A stretch of 49,726 nucleotides of DNA from an uncultured Clostridia bacterium (GTDB lineage Bacteria; Bacillota; Clostridia; Christensenellales; Aristaeellaceae), in NCBI GenBank assembly GCA_937906775.1, contig CALCUD010000120.1, positions 1 to 49,726 of the forward strand, in the 5' to 3' direction. The notes under the pieces were generated by a model that saw only the letters and a program-made list of their open reading frames with translations, did no database searches and was not told the DNA's origin. This document shows positions 1 through 7,752 of this stretch, piece by piece. The first letter of the stretch is position 1, and each line of letters starts with the position of its first letter. The position numbers and the translations under genes are program-made.

Positions 1-95
1 CAGCTGGCCGCTGAAGGCCGGGCGTTCGTCCGGGTGACGGGCGAGAGCATGCGTCCCCTGCTGCGGCACCTGACGGATGGCGTGATCCTGAAGAA
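1..95 (+). other. Foreign-looking fragment, signal peptidase/S24-S26-like N-terminus (partial)
   Basis: Frame 1 reads a segment containing VRVTGESMRPLLR followed by a Thr-Asp and then VILKK. That is the look of the Ser-Met active-site region of S24/S26-type peptidases (TGxSMxPxL, then D, then hydrophobic residues). The codons are strongly GC-rich in third position, unlike the rest of the window. After about base 95 this reading loses any family resemblance, while frame 3 takes up a dGTPase C-terminus. The simplest reading is that an unrelated piece was joined at the contig end. The exact junction cannot be placed, and identification from about 30 residues is tentative. Confidence 0.4.
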
Positions 96-296
96 GCAAG
101 ATGCGATCATGTGCTTCGTTCACTGTTTGAATACTATACCTCGCATCCGAGCGAATTGCCTCCGGAATATCTCCTTATATGCTTCCGCGAAGGAACAGAA
201 CGCGGCGTTTCGGACTTTCTTTCAGGAATGACAGACCGTTATGCTACACGCAAATACACTGAACTCTTTGTTCCTTCCGCTTTCCCTGCTTTCTGA
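96..296 (+). CDS. dgt: dGTP triphosphohydrolase, C-terminal fragment
   Basis: The frame ending at the TGA 294-296 encodes a tail with SLFEYY, LPPEY and SGMTDRYA followed by ELFVP. These are typical of the C-terminal end of HD-domain deoxyguanosinetriphosphate triphosphohydrolases, which split dGTP to deoxyguanosine and tripolyphosphate. The catalytic HD domain would lie upstream and is missing. The reading frame meets a stop at 12-14, inside the foreign-looking segment, so the gene is broken by the contig-end junction and not by an in-gene mutation. It ends 28 bp before dnaG. A dgt-dnaG-rpoD order is common in Clostridia, which supports the call. The left boundary given is approximate. Confidence 0.6.
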   Translation, partial: ARCDHVLRSLFEYYTSHPSELPPEYLLICFREGTERGVSDFLSGMTDRYATRKYTELFVPSAFPAF

Positions 297-324
297 CCTT
301 CCAACAGACAGGAGTAATGATCCG

Positions 325-2112
325 ATGCATTCTCGTTTTCCGTCTTCATGGCTGGATGAACTTCGTTCAAGAACAGATATTGTTCAATTGATTTCCGGTT
401 ATGTCTCACTTAAAAAAAACGGTCGTAAGTATTGGGGATTATGTCCCTTTCACGGTGAAAAAACCGCTTCCTTTTCAGTCGATCCCGAGCATCAGCTTTA
501 CTACTGCTTTGGCTGTAAAGCAGGAGGCAGCGCCATTGGATTTGTGATGGAAATCGAACATCTTGATTTTTCGGAAGCAGTCAGTTTTTTAGCGGACCGT
601 GCGCATATGCCTCTCCCCGAAATGGAGAACAGCGAAGATTACGAAAGGAGAAAGACACAGCGCGAGCGTTTACTTGAAGCAAATAAACAGGCAGCCCGTT
701 TCTATCATGAAACTCTTTTCTCACCGGAAGGTGCCGCGTCATTGGAATATTTACGAAAACGGGGCCTTTCCGATTCCATTATACGGAAGTTCGGGCTGGG
801 TGCAGCGCCGAATGCATGGGACAGATTAACTACTCATCTGGTCAGCCTCGGGTATTCAGAGCAGGAGCTGCAAATGGCCGGACTTACTGTCATCAAAGAG
901 ACGAAAACAGATACAGACGGTTCTTCTGTCAAACCGAGACGTGCTTTTGATATGTTCAGAAACAGAGCTATTTTCCCAATCATTGATCAATACGGTAATG
1001 TTCTGGCATTCGGAGGGCGTGCTCTCGGTGATCAGCAACCGAAATATCTGAATACTGCAGACACTCCAGTATTCAACAAGCGAAAAGGAGTGTATGCCGC
1101 TAATTTACTTCGAAAAGAGCGTCACCTTGAACGTGTTATCTTAGTTGAAGGATACATGGATGTCGTATCCCTGACGCAATTCGGTGTGACCGGGGTATGT
1201 GCCACACTCGGGACTGCTCTGACCAATGAGCAGGCCAGATTGCTCAAAAAGTTTGCGCCATGTGTTTATCTTGGATATGACGGGGATTCCGCAGGTCAAC
1301 ACGCCATTTTAAGAGGATTGGATATCATGGCTGAAGAAAGCATTCCTGTACGCGTCCTTGATTTTCCCGATCGGCTGGATCCTGATGAATTCATCAGAAG
1401 GGACGGTGCTGAAGCGTTTTCCCGTTTGCCCGCCATTACACCAGAAACATACCGTATTCGAAGGTTAAAGGATGAAAACGATCTTACAACCAGAGAAGGC
1501 AAGGTTGCTTTTGCCAAATCCGCAGCTGCAATCATTTCCGGATTGGATCCAGTTGAAAGAGAAGGATATATTGATGATCTATGCGTCCAGACCGGTTTTT
1601 CCAGAGATGTGCTTCTTGAGCAGATCGGATTATCCACTTCTGTCAAAATTCAGTCTGATATGGTGAAAAATAAGGACAGACGCGTCGTACGAAACAGCAT
1701 ATCATCAAATGTTTCAGAAGATATTATCGCTCAGGAGATTCTCATCAGTTTGATTGCCACCGGTCAATTGCCGGAAGATATTGTTACGGAAGAGGATTTT
1801 GAGGATCAGGAGTTGAAATTAATATATGCTTCTCTGGAAGCCGGTTGTTCAGTGCCGACTGTGATCGACCGTGCGCCTGATGAAGCATCACGTTCACGGT
1901 ATGCCAGACTTCTGACAACGCCTGCCGTAGAAACAACAGACGAAATGATTGCCATGGCCAATGACTGCATCAATGCGTTGCGGCGCAAATCCCTCAATCG
2001 ACGTCTTGAACTTCTTCAGTCTGAAATCAAGATCTGTCAGGAACCGTCAGCAAGGAGCGCATTATTATCCCAGTTCCAGGAAATTCAGATTAGTCTGAAT
2101 AAGCTTAAATAG
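325..2112 (+). CDS. dnaG: DNA primase DnaG
   Basis: Synthesises the RNA primers for lagging-strand replication with the DnaB helicase. The 595-residue length is normal for the family. The N-terminal CHC2 zinc finger is intact (Cys40, His43, Cys61, Cys64). The catalytic TOPRIM domain follows, with LVEGYMD at about residues 273-279 and the metal-binding YDGD near 314-317. The last ~150 residues form the less conserved helicase-interaction region. The frame stays open upstream to 241, but ATG 325 is chosen because GGAG (311-314) lies 10 bp before it and the protein then begins, as in homologues, just before the zinc finger. It sits in a dgt-dnaG-rpoD series, the old macromolecular-synthesis arrangement. 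Confidence 0.96.
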   Translation: MHSRFPSSWLDELRSRTDIVQLISGYVSLKKNGRKYWGLCPFHGEKTASFSVDPEHQLYYCFGCKAGGSAIGFVMEIEHLDFSEAVSFLADRAHMPLPEMENSEDYERRKTQRERLLEANKQAARFYHETLFSPEGAASLEYLRKRGLSDSIIRKFGLGAAPNAWDRLTTHLVSLGYSEQELQMAGLTVIKETKTDTDGSSVKPRRAFDMFRNRAIFPIIDQYGNVLAFGGRALGDQQPKYLNTADTPVFNKRKGVYAANLLRKERHLERVILVEGYMDVVSLTQFGVTGVCATLGTALTNEQARLLKKFAPCVYLGYDGDSAGQHAILRGLDIMAEESIPVRVLDFPDRLDPDEFIRRDGAEAFSRLPAITPETYRIRRLKDENDLTTREGKVAFAKSAAAIISGLDPVEREGYIDDLCVQTGFSRDVLLEQIGLSTSVKIQSDMVKNKDRRVVRNSISSNVSEDIIAQEILISLIATGQLPEDIVTEEDFEDQELKLIYASLEAGCSVPTVIDRAPDEASRSRYARLLTTPAVETTDEMIAMANDCINALRRKSLNRRLELLQSEIKICQEPSARSALLSQFQEIQISLNKLK

Positions 2113-2167
2113 TACCTTGTGAACGAGCGAACCGGTTTTCCGGAAATTAAAAAGGAGAGGATCTCAT

Positions 2168-3283
2168 TTGTCGCTTCTTTTCCCAGAATCCAAGCAGGAT
2201 AAGCTGAACGAACTCTACGAGTACGGTAAGTCCAAGGGTATTTTGACATATAAAGATATTATGGATCGCCTTATTGAACTCGATATGGATCCGGATCAGC
2301 TTGATAAGGTACTTGAGACCCTTGAAGCTTACGGTGTTTCCGTTGTCAATGAAGTTGACGGCACACCCACATCTGAAGAAACATCTATATCTGAAACAGA
2401 AGTCAAGAATGACCTTCCCGATGAGTCTATTGATCTTTCAATTCCGGAAGGAATCAGTATTGATGATCCTGTGCGTATGTACCTGAAGGAAATAGGCAAA
2501 GTTCCTCTTCTGACAGCCGATCAGGAAATAGAAATAGCTAAACGTCTTGAAGAAGGGGATGAAAGCGCAAAACAGGAACTGGCGGAAGCAAATCTCCGTC
2601 TTGTTGTTTCCATTGCAAAACGTTATGTCGGACGCGGAATGCTGTTTTTGGACCTGATTCAGGAAGGTAATCTCGGTCTGATCAAAGCCGTCGAGAAATT
2701 CGACTATCGAAAGGGCTTTAAGTTCTCCACCTATGCAACCTGGTGGATTCGTCAGGCAATTACCCGTGCGATAGCTGATCAGGCAAGAACGATTCGTATT
2801 CCTGTCCATATGGTTGAAACAATCAATAAGCTTATTCGTGTTTCGCGTCAGCTTCTGCAGGAATACGGTCGGGAGCCCACCCCTGACGAAATTGCCAAAG
2901 AAATGAATATTTCTGAAGCGAAAGTACGTGAAATCATAAAAATTGCCCAGGAACCCGTTTCGCTTGAGACTCCGATCGGCGAAGAAGAAGACAGCCATTT
3001 GGGCGATTTTATTCCGGACGAAGACGCTCCGGCTCCTGCTGAAGCAGCATCCTTTGCTCTGATGAAGGAACAGTTAATGGATGTTTTGGACACACTGACT
3101 CCAAGAGAAGAGAAAGTATTACGTTTACGCTTTGGGCTTGATGACGGACATCAGCGCACGCTTGAAGAAGTCGGAAAAGAATTTAATGTTACCCGCGAAA
3201 GAATACGTCAGATAGAAGCCAAGGCGCTTCGTAAACTTCGGCATCCTTCCAGAAGCAAAAAATTACGCGACTATCTCGATTGA
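2168..3283 (+). CDS. rpoD: RNA polymerase primary sigma factor RpoD/SigA
   Basis: Directs RNA polymerase to housekeeping promoters. The 371 residues show region 1.1 (about 10-65), region 1.2 starting at DDPVRMYLKEIG, region 2 with NLRLVVSIAKRYVGRG and the -10 recognition helix containing TYATWWIRQAI, region 3, and region 4 with the -35 helix-turn-helix ending in RERIRQIEAKALRKLRHP. Translation starts at TTG 2168: AAAGGAGAGG (2151-2160) is 7 bp upstream, and no in-frame ATG occurs until well inside region 1.1. It follows dnaG by 55 bp. A small hairpin with a short T-run lies just after the stop and may reduce transcription into trmK. Confidence 0.96.
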   Translation: MSLLFPESKQDKLNELYEYGKSKGILTYKDIMDRLIELDMDPDQLDKVLETLEAYGVSVVNEVDGTPTSEETSISETEVKNDLPDESIDLSIPEGISIDDPVRMYLKEIGKVPLLTADQEIEIAKRLEEGDESAKQELAEANLRLVVSIAKRYVGRGMLFLDLIQEGNLGLIKAVEKFDYRKGFKFSTYATWWIRQAITRAIADQARTIRIPVHMVETINKLIRVSRQLLQEYGREPTPDEIAKEMNISEAKVREIIKIAQEPVSLETPIGEEEDSHLGDFIPDEDAPAPAEAASFALMKEQLMDVLDTLTPREEKVLRLRFGLDDGHQRTLEEVGKEFNVTRERIRQIEAKALRKLRHPSRSKKLRDYLD

Positions 3284-3292
3284 TTCATTCAT

Positions 3293-3323
3293 GCAGCGTG
3301 GGAGCGGATCTCACGCTGCTTTT
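3293..3323 (+). terminator. Weak intra-operon terminator/attenuator after rpoD
   Basis: An 8-bp perfect inverted repeat (3293-3300 with 3312-3319, GCAGCGTG/CACGCTGC) with an 11-nt loop is followed by only four T residues. It lies between the rpoD stop and the trmK start, so it more likely reduces than ends transcription. Confidence 0.5.
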
Positions 3324-3338
3324 ACGAGAGGTTGGAAT

Positions 3339-4016
3339 ATGCTTAATCCAAGGCTTTCCTTCGCGTTTAATCTTTATGATAACTGTAACCTTGCAGCTGA
3401 CATCGGAACAGATCATGCTTACCTGCCCGCAGCGTTGATTTCAAAAGAGAAATGTCGCAGGATGATATTGACTGATATCAGTGAATCTGCTCTGAATAAC
3501 GCCCGAAAAGTGATAGCGAAAATGCAACTGAACGACCGCGTTCTTTTTCGGCTGGGAAATGGTCTTCTTCCGTTGACAGAAAAATGTGATATGGTTTCCA
3601 TCATGGGAATGGGCGGAAAGACGATTTCTTCCATCCTGCAAGATGGTTATTCTCATCTTTCAGGTGCTTCCCTTCTCCTGTCTGCACATACAGATATTGA
3701 TTTAGTACGGGCCTCAATATCATCGATTGATTATCGGATTATTTCAGAAGATCCATGTTTTGATTCCGGCCGCTTCTATCTGTTTATTAAAGCAGTCCCC
3801 GGAAAAGAGCAACTCAATGAACAGCAGATCCGTGTCGGGAAAAAACTGTCGGAATCGAATTCCCCATTTCTCAGGTCCTACCTGATCAGGCGAAGAGAAG
3901 TATTGAATTCTAAATTAGTGGGTCTTATATCTGCTGAACGCAAAAATCAGCCGGCAATTATTCAAACGCAAATGGATATGAATTATTATGACAGCATACT
4001 GGAGGAAAAACAATGA
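3339..4016 (+). CDS. trmK: tRNA (adenine(22)-N1)-methyltransferase TrmK family
   Basis: SAM-dependent methyltransferase of the TrmK/YqfN family, which methylates N1 of A22 in tRNA. The 225 residues carry the SAM-binding motif DIGTDHAYLP at 21-30 and a MGMGGKTI segment in the Rossmann domain; the C-terminal helical part is typical of the family. The frame is open from 3291, but that would start inside the hairpin after rpoD; ATG 3339, preceded by GAGAGG, places the SAM motif as in homologues. The stop overlaps the next start (ATGA, 4013-4016). The rpoD-trmK-Nif3 order is a conserved Firmicute neighbourhood and supports the call. Confidence 0.88.
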   Translation: MLNPRLSFAFNLYDNCNLAADIGTDHAYLPAALISKEKCRRMILTDISESALNNARKVIAKMQLNDRVLFRLGNGLLPLTEKCDMVSIMGMGGKTISSILQDGYSHLSGASLLLSAHTDIDLVRASISSIDYRIISEDPCFDSGRFYLFIKAVPGKEQLNEQQIRVGKKLSESNSPFLRSYLIRRREVLNSKLVGLISAERKNQPAIIQTQMDMNYYDSILEEKQ

Positions 4017-4768
4017 CTGTTTTAGATATATATCATTTCATTGACCGGATTGCACCTTTCGAATCACAGGCTGATTTTGATAATTCCGGAGCATTGGTCG
4101 GCGACATGACTGCACAGGTCAACAGTATTCTGTTTGCGCTTGACGTAACAGAGCGGGTAATCGACGAGGCTGTTTCCCTTGGTGTTGATTTGATTGTTAC
4201 GCATCATCCGATTATGTTCTCGGCAAGAAAGCAGATTACGGATACTGATACGGAAGGAAAGATTCTTTTACGTTTGATCCGGAACAAAATTGCGTTGATT
4301 TCAGCACACACCAACCTTGATCAGGCTGCGGGCGGAATCAATGATTCACTTGCAGAAGTCTGCAGCTTAACAAGCATTCAGGGAACCGGTTATATTCGCG
4401 TTGGAACACTGACACATTCTGTTTCTGCAACAGAATATGCCAAAGTGCTCTCCGAAGCGCTTCACACAAGCGTCCGGATTATGGGGAACATCAATCGAAC
4501 GGTCAAATGTATTGGATTATGCTCAGGAGCCGGAAGCGGCGAATGGGAACAAATACTTCCCTATCACGCTGACGCGTTTATATCCGGCGAGATCAAACAT
4601 AACCACGCGCTTGCAATGGCGGCTCACGGAATCATTGCCTTTGAATGCGGGCATTACAGTACAGAACTGCCCGGGCTGTTTGCTTTAGCAGACGCTTTAC
4701 AAAGCACTGTTAATCAGTTACAATTAAATGTACGTGTTTTCAAATCCGGATTGGAAGCTTATACCTGA
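4013..4768 (+). CDS. Nif3-like dinuclear metal centre protein (YqfO family)
   Basis: Member of the Nif3/YqfO family (also annotated as GTP cyclohydrolase I type 2 homologue), which forms hexameric rings with a two-metal site; its biological role is unsettled. The 251 residues include the metal-binding HHP (His64, His65), SAHTNLD, GGIND and a C-terminal His/Glu stretch in GHYSTE. It is the short form, without the PII-like insertion that makes the Bacillus protein about 370 residues long. Translation is probably coupled to trmK through the 4-bp ATGA overlap. The family call is firm; the reaction is not known. Confidence 0.9.
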   Translation: MTVLDIYHFIDRIAPFESQADFDNSGALVGDMTAQVNSILFALDVTERVIDEAVSLGVDLIVTHHPIMFSARKQITDTDTEGKILLRLIRNKIALISAHTNLDQAAGGINDSLAEVCSLTSIQGTGYIRVGTLTHSVSATEYAKVLSEALHTSVRIMGNINRTVKCIGLCSGAGSGEWEQILPYHADAFISGEIKHNHALAMAAHGIIAFECGHYSTELPGLFALADALQSTVNQLQLNVRVFKSGLEAYT

Positions 4769-4817
4769 AATCCGGCCGTAACAGGCGGTATCCTGTCAGA
4801 AGGAGGTCTCTGAAGCC

Positions 4818-5519
4818 ATGGATCAATTTGACGCATTATGGGCTTATCAAACAGAAGACATTAAAGCAGACGCGATTGCAAATGAGATCAAGCGGTCACC
4901 TACCCGTCTGAAACTTGAAAAGGCCCGTGATTTTATTCTGGACCGTCAAAAGCAATATAAACAGATCGAAGACGAAATCGCAAGTATGTCAGACCGAAAA
5001 GAGATTCTGTATGACGCTTTGGCCAAAGCTGAAGAGCAGCTTACAGCACTGCAATCCTCCTTTGACGCCAATCCGCCCCAGACCCAGGACGATATCCGTC
5101 AGATGATGTCCCAGATCGGTAAATGTCGGGATACCATCAGACAATATGAATCCGAAATGAAACGAATTGTTAAGGACGCCTCCTCTCACGACGTTCTTTC
5201 CAGAAGTGTTCGTATGGAAGCCGCAAAAGCGAAACAGTCTTTTGATCAACTCAAGCTGGATTATGAAGCAGAATCAAAGACCAAGAAGGATGAACTTGAA
5301 ACACAACGTGCAAAAGTTCAGGCTTTAGTGGATTCTGTCCCTGTAGCATTGCTTGAAGAATATAAAACAATTAAGAAACATATTACTCCTCCGATAGCGA
5401 GACTTGTTTACGGTCAATGCTCCGGCTGCAACACTTCCTTGCCGTCTGCTACCCTGAGCAAGATCAAAAACGGCGCTGTAATCGAATGTGAGACCTGTGG
5501 ACGCATGATTATCCAATAA
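4818..5519 (+). CDS. Coiled-coil protein with C4-type zinc ribbon (COG1579 family)
   Basis: A 233-residue protein, mostly long charged heptad-like helices (about 15-185, a predicted coiled coil), ending in a zinc ribbon with CSGC at 201-204 and CETC at 224-227. This is the COG1579/zf-RING_7 architecture, a widespread family often encoded beside Nif3-like genes and thought to bind nucleic acid or act as a scaffold; function is uncertain. GGAGG at 4801-4805 precedes ATG 4818. It is the last gene of the dnaG-rpoD-trmK-nif3 run, and a strong terminator follows directly. Confidence 0.85.
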   Translation: MDQFDALWAYQTEDIKADAIANEIKRSPTRLKLEKARDFILDRQKQYKQIEDEIASMSDRKEILYDALAKAEEQLTALQSSFDANPPQTQDDIRQMMSQIGKCRDTIRQYESEMKRIVKDASSHDVLSRSVRMEAAKAKQSFDQLKLDYEAESKTKKDELETQRAKVQALVDSVPVALLEEYKTIKKHITPPIARLVYGQCSGCNTSLPSATLSKIKNGAVIECETCGRMIIQ

Positions 5520-5522
5520 CTC

Positions 5523-5558
5523 AAAAAAGGTCCGCAGCTTCTGCTGCGGGCCTTTTTT
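5523..5558 (+). terminator. Rho-independent terminator of the dnaG-rpoD operon
   Basis: A 10-bp GC-rich stem (5529-5538 with 5543-5552, one G-T pair) with a TTCT loop is followed by six T (5553-5558). The preceding A-run could give some function on the opposite strand for the convergent gene ending at 5571. Confidence 0.92.
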
Positions 5559-5570
5559 ATTTCCATGCAA

Positions 5571-6341
5571 TCAGTCATTATCTGCATTATCAGAAATGAT
5601 TTGGGTGTGTACTCTGGCATCAGTTATATTCATTTCTGTAATGTATGCAACAGGATCATCACCGCATACAATCGAAATGTCTCCGCCGCTGATCTCGATG
5701 TATCCTCGCGCAGGATCTTTGTCATTTGTACTCTTCAAACCGTCTTTACCTGCCTGAATATTGATTTTTCCGCCCGATATTTCAATACTGTCTTTCCCTT
5801 TGATACCATGACGTGCCGCATGAATGTCCAGAATACCGTTTTCAATTCTGAGATCATCTTTGGATACTATACCGTCCATTGCTCCGGCAAAAATCTTCAG
5901 ACTGCCGTCGCCAAGGATCGACAAATCACTCCGGCTGAAAATAACACCGTTGGGTTCATCGTTAACCTCATAAACCAGATTGGACCCGTTGCTCAATTCG
6001 TTATCGGTTCCGGAATTCAGGCTGATTTTGATCCTCGGCGCTACATGACCGACATAAATGGCAGAGCCGTCTTCATGATGGACCGATACACCGTTGAGAT
6101 ACAGAATCACTTTGCCTTCTTCAGCGCAATCCACACGGATCTGTCCGTCGCTTAATGATCCGGTCAGCATATATTCGCCGGGTTCTTTTATGGTAATCAC
6201 ATTATCCATCACCACAACCCGTTCATCAGAGCAGCTGCTTGCATTGTCTGCTAAAGTGACTGTAGTAATCTCATCTGCTAAAACAGTAAAAATCAAACAG
6301 ACACCTAGCAATGTCAAAAGAATAACTTTCCAAATTCTCAT
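5571..6341 (-). CDS. Secreted carbohydrate-binding beta-helix protein (DUF4353/Cthe_2159-like)
   Basis: A 256-residue predicted exported protein. The N-terminus MRIWK plus a hydrophobic stretch ending VLA is a signal peptide (cleavage probably after residue 22 or so). The mature part is made of short beta-rich repeats (IEISGG, LRIENG, LSILGDG, GIVSKDDL, HGIKGKD) like Clostridium thermocellum Cthe_2159, a calcium-dependent beta-helix that binds polygalacturonic acid. It is at the short end for the family. The start at 6341 is set by GGAGGGG 8 bp upstream; the frame remains open a little further. No lipobox or LPXTG anchor is visible. Single gene, convergent with the dnaG operon. The carbohydrate ligand cannot be read from sequence. 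Confidence 0.78.
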   Translation of the reverse strand: MRIWKVILLTLLGVCLIFTVLADEITTVTLADNASSCSDERVVVMDNVITIKEPGEYMLTGSLSDGQIRVDCAEEGKVILYLNGVSVHHEDGSAIYVGHVAPRIKISLNSGTDNELSNGSNLVYEVNDEPNGVIFSRSDLSILGDGSLKIFAGAMDGIVSKDDLRIENGILDIHAARHGIKGKDSIEISGGKINIQAGKDGLKSTNDKDPARGYIEISGGDISIVCGDDPVAYITEMNITDARVHTQIISDNADND

Positions 6342-6645
6342 ACAGGTTTCCCCTCCGGTCACATCATTTTAATAATACAGGACAACTGGCAAATCGTTTG
6401 CATATTCACAGCCCATTTTGATCTTCCAAGTTCGTGCCGGTACAGCATAATCCTTCCTGTTTTTTCTGTATACAACAGAAAAACACGCTGATGTCCTTTA
6501 CGGAAAATTATATATTTCAATAGCCAAAAGGTCAACCGAGCTGGAACCATTATCACGAAATTATCAGGAAAAAAACACTTGTTTATTGCTGCAGCAGAAC
6601 TTTCCGGCAAATACTTTTTCCATATACCGGGATGGTGAAGCTTTA
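6342..6645. other. Intergenic region between divergent genes
   Basis: About 300 bp, AT-rich, with no convincing gene. It holds the 5' leader of the minus-strand beta-helix gene and one notable inverted repeat (6461-6483). An open frame on the minus strand (6359-6610) has no family resemblance and no clear ribosome binding site. Confidence 0.6.
6461..6483. repeat. Inverted repeat TTTTTCTGT-5-ACAGAAAAA
   Basis: A perfect 9-bp palindromic pair separated by ATACA. It lies about 120 bp upstream of the minus-strand beta-helix gene and 165 bp before the nucleoside hydrolase promoter. It could be an operator or a small hairpin; the regulator is unknown. Confidence 0.45.
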
Positions 6646-6674
6646 TTGCAACATTCTGAAAGATAATCTATAAT
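6646..6674 (+). promoter_or_regulatory. Sigma-A promoter of the nucleoside hydrolase gene
   Basis: TTGCAA (6646-6651), 17-bp spacer, TATAAT (6669-6674). Transcription would start near 6681, giving a leader of about 70 nt to the ATG at 6752. Confidence 0.7.
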
Positions 6675-6751
6675 CTATAGTGGAAATAACAGTTATCAAT
6701 CTTTTTCAGGTACGCACCTTCATGGATGATATGGACAAGGGTGGAAATAGC

Positions 6752-7654
6752 ATGAAAAATCATTTTTTGTTTGAAGTTCCTGCTGATAAAAAGATACGGG
6801 TCATCATCGATACAGATGCTGCCTGCGAAGCTGATGATCCGTTCGCCATTGTTCAGGCGCTTCTCAGCCCTAAATTGATTGTTCGCGGAATCGTTGCTGC
6901 TCATTTTAACGAACCCGGTTCCACATATAAGAGCTATAAAGAAATAGAATTCATCCGTACAGCGTTGAAAACGGATGTACCGATATTTATGGGACAGGAG
7001 GATTCGTGTGATATCTGCGGCAAAATATCCGACGGCGTCCGATTTATCATTGATGAAGCTTTATCAGATGATAACCGTCCACTTTTTATTCTGTGTCAGG
7101 GAGCTGTCACTGATTTATCCGTGGCTTTCCGTTCCTGTCCTGAAATAATCAACCGGGTAACTGTCATCTGGATCGGAACGCACGGTGAAGCCCCGTGCAA
7201 AGCTTCTTTCCGGGAATATAACGCAGGGAATGATGTGCTTGCAGCTAATCTGGTTCTTTCTTCAGGTACCGACCTCTGGGTGGTTCCTTCTTCAGTATAC
7301 AGAACAGTAACGATCGGGCTTGCCGAAATCCAACGTCGGATCAGACCATGCGGGGAAATCGGAAACCATCTGTTTGAACAGATGGTAGAATACAACATGT
7401 CTGAACGTGCCGGATGGACCCTCGGTGAAAGCTGGTCTCTGGGCGATTCTCCCGCTGTCGCTTTAGCCCTTAATCCAGATTGCGGACACTTTCGTTATGT
7501 TCATGCACCATTTATAGACACAGATACATCATCTATTGAACAAAATGATCACCCAATGATCAGGATGTATTCTGATATTGACACCCGTTATATTCTGGAA
7601 GATTTGATCGCTAAACTGGAGTTTTTTTCAGGCAAAGCAGGATCGGATAAATGA
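6752..7654 (+). CDS. Nucleoside hydrolase family protein
   Basis: A 300-residue member of the inosine/uridine-preferring nucleoside hydrolase fold, enzymes that cleave the N-glycosidic bond of (deoxy)ribonucleosides using a calcium ion. The N-terminal metal motif is present as DTDAACEADDPFAI, and the YNAGNDVLAA segment matches the EFN-D-AA region. Two positions depart from classical members: the usual GPLTN is QGAVTD, and the C-terminal H-D motif reads WSLGDSPAVA, so the active-site His is not obvious. Substrate may therefore differ. AGGGTGG 7 bp before ATG 6752 favours this start; an in-frame ATG at 6722 is possible. Single gene with its own promoter. Confidence 0.75.
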   Translation: MKNHFLFEVPADKKIRVIIDTDAACEADDPFAIVQALLSPKLIVRGIVAAHFNEPGSTYKSYKEIEFIRTALKTDVPIFMGQEDSCDICGKISDGVRFIIDEALSDDNRPLFILCQGAVTDLSVAFRSCPEIINRVTVIWIGTHGEAPCKASFREYNAGNDVLAANLVLSSGTDLWVVPSSVYRTVTIGLAEIQRRIRPCGEIGNHLFEQMVEYNMSERAGWTLGESWSLGDSPAVALALNPDCGHFRYVHAPFIDTDTSSIEQNDHPMIRMYSDIDTRYILEDLIAKLEFFSGKAGSDK

Positions 7655-7678
7655 TAAGTGTTTCGTATATGCTCTTTA

Positions 7679-7707
7679 TTTACAATATTCCTGTTTCCCG
7701 TTATATT
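7679..7707 (+). promoter_or_regulatory. Sigma-A promoter of tldD-tldE
   Basis: TTTACA (7679-7684), 17-bp spacer, TATATT (7702-7707), about 45 bp before the tldD start. Confidence 0.6.
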
Positions 7708-7752
7708 AGATACTGTAATATGAATATATCATATGAATGAGGTGAGTGATTT

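Noticed and set aside
34..231. Open frame of 65 codons at the left edge as a complete small gene
   Set aside because: Its first part looks like a truncated peptidase and its latter part is the dGTPase region out of frame, so it is a join artefact.
2438..2998. Minus-strand open frame of 186 codons inside rpoD
   Set aside because: Antisense to a highly conserved sigma factor; no domain resemblance.
5565..6155. Plus-strand frame opposite the beta-helix protein
   Set aside because: The minus-strand protein has signal peptide, repeats and ribosome binding site; the plus frame begins inside the terminator region and resembles nothing.
6359..6610. Minus-strand 83-codon frame in the intergenic region
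   Set aside because: No ribosome binding site or family resemblance; starts at an arbitrary ATG and runs into the leader of the beta-helix gene.
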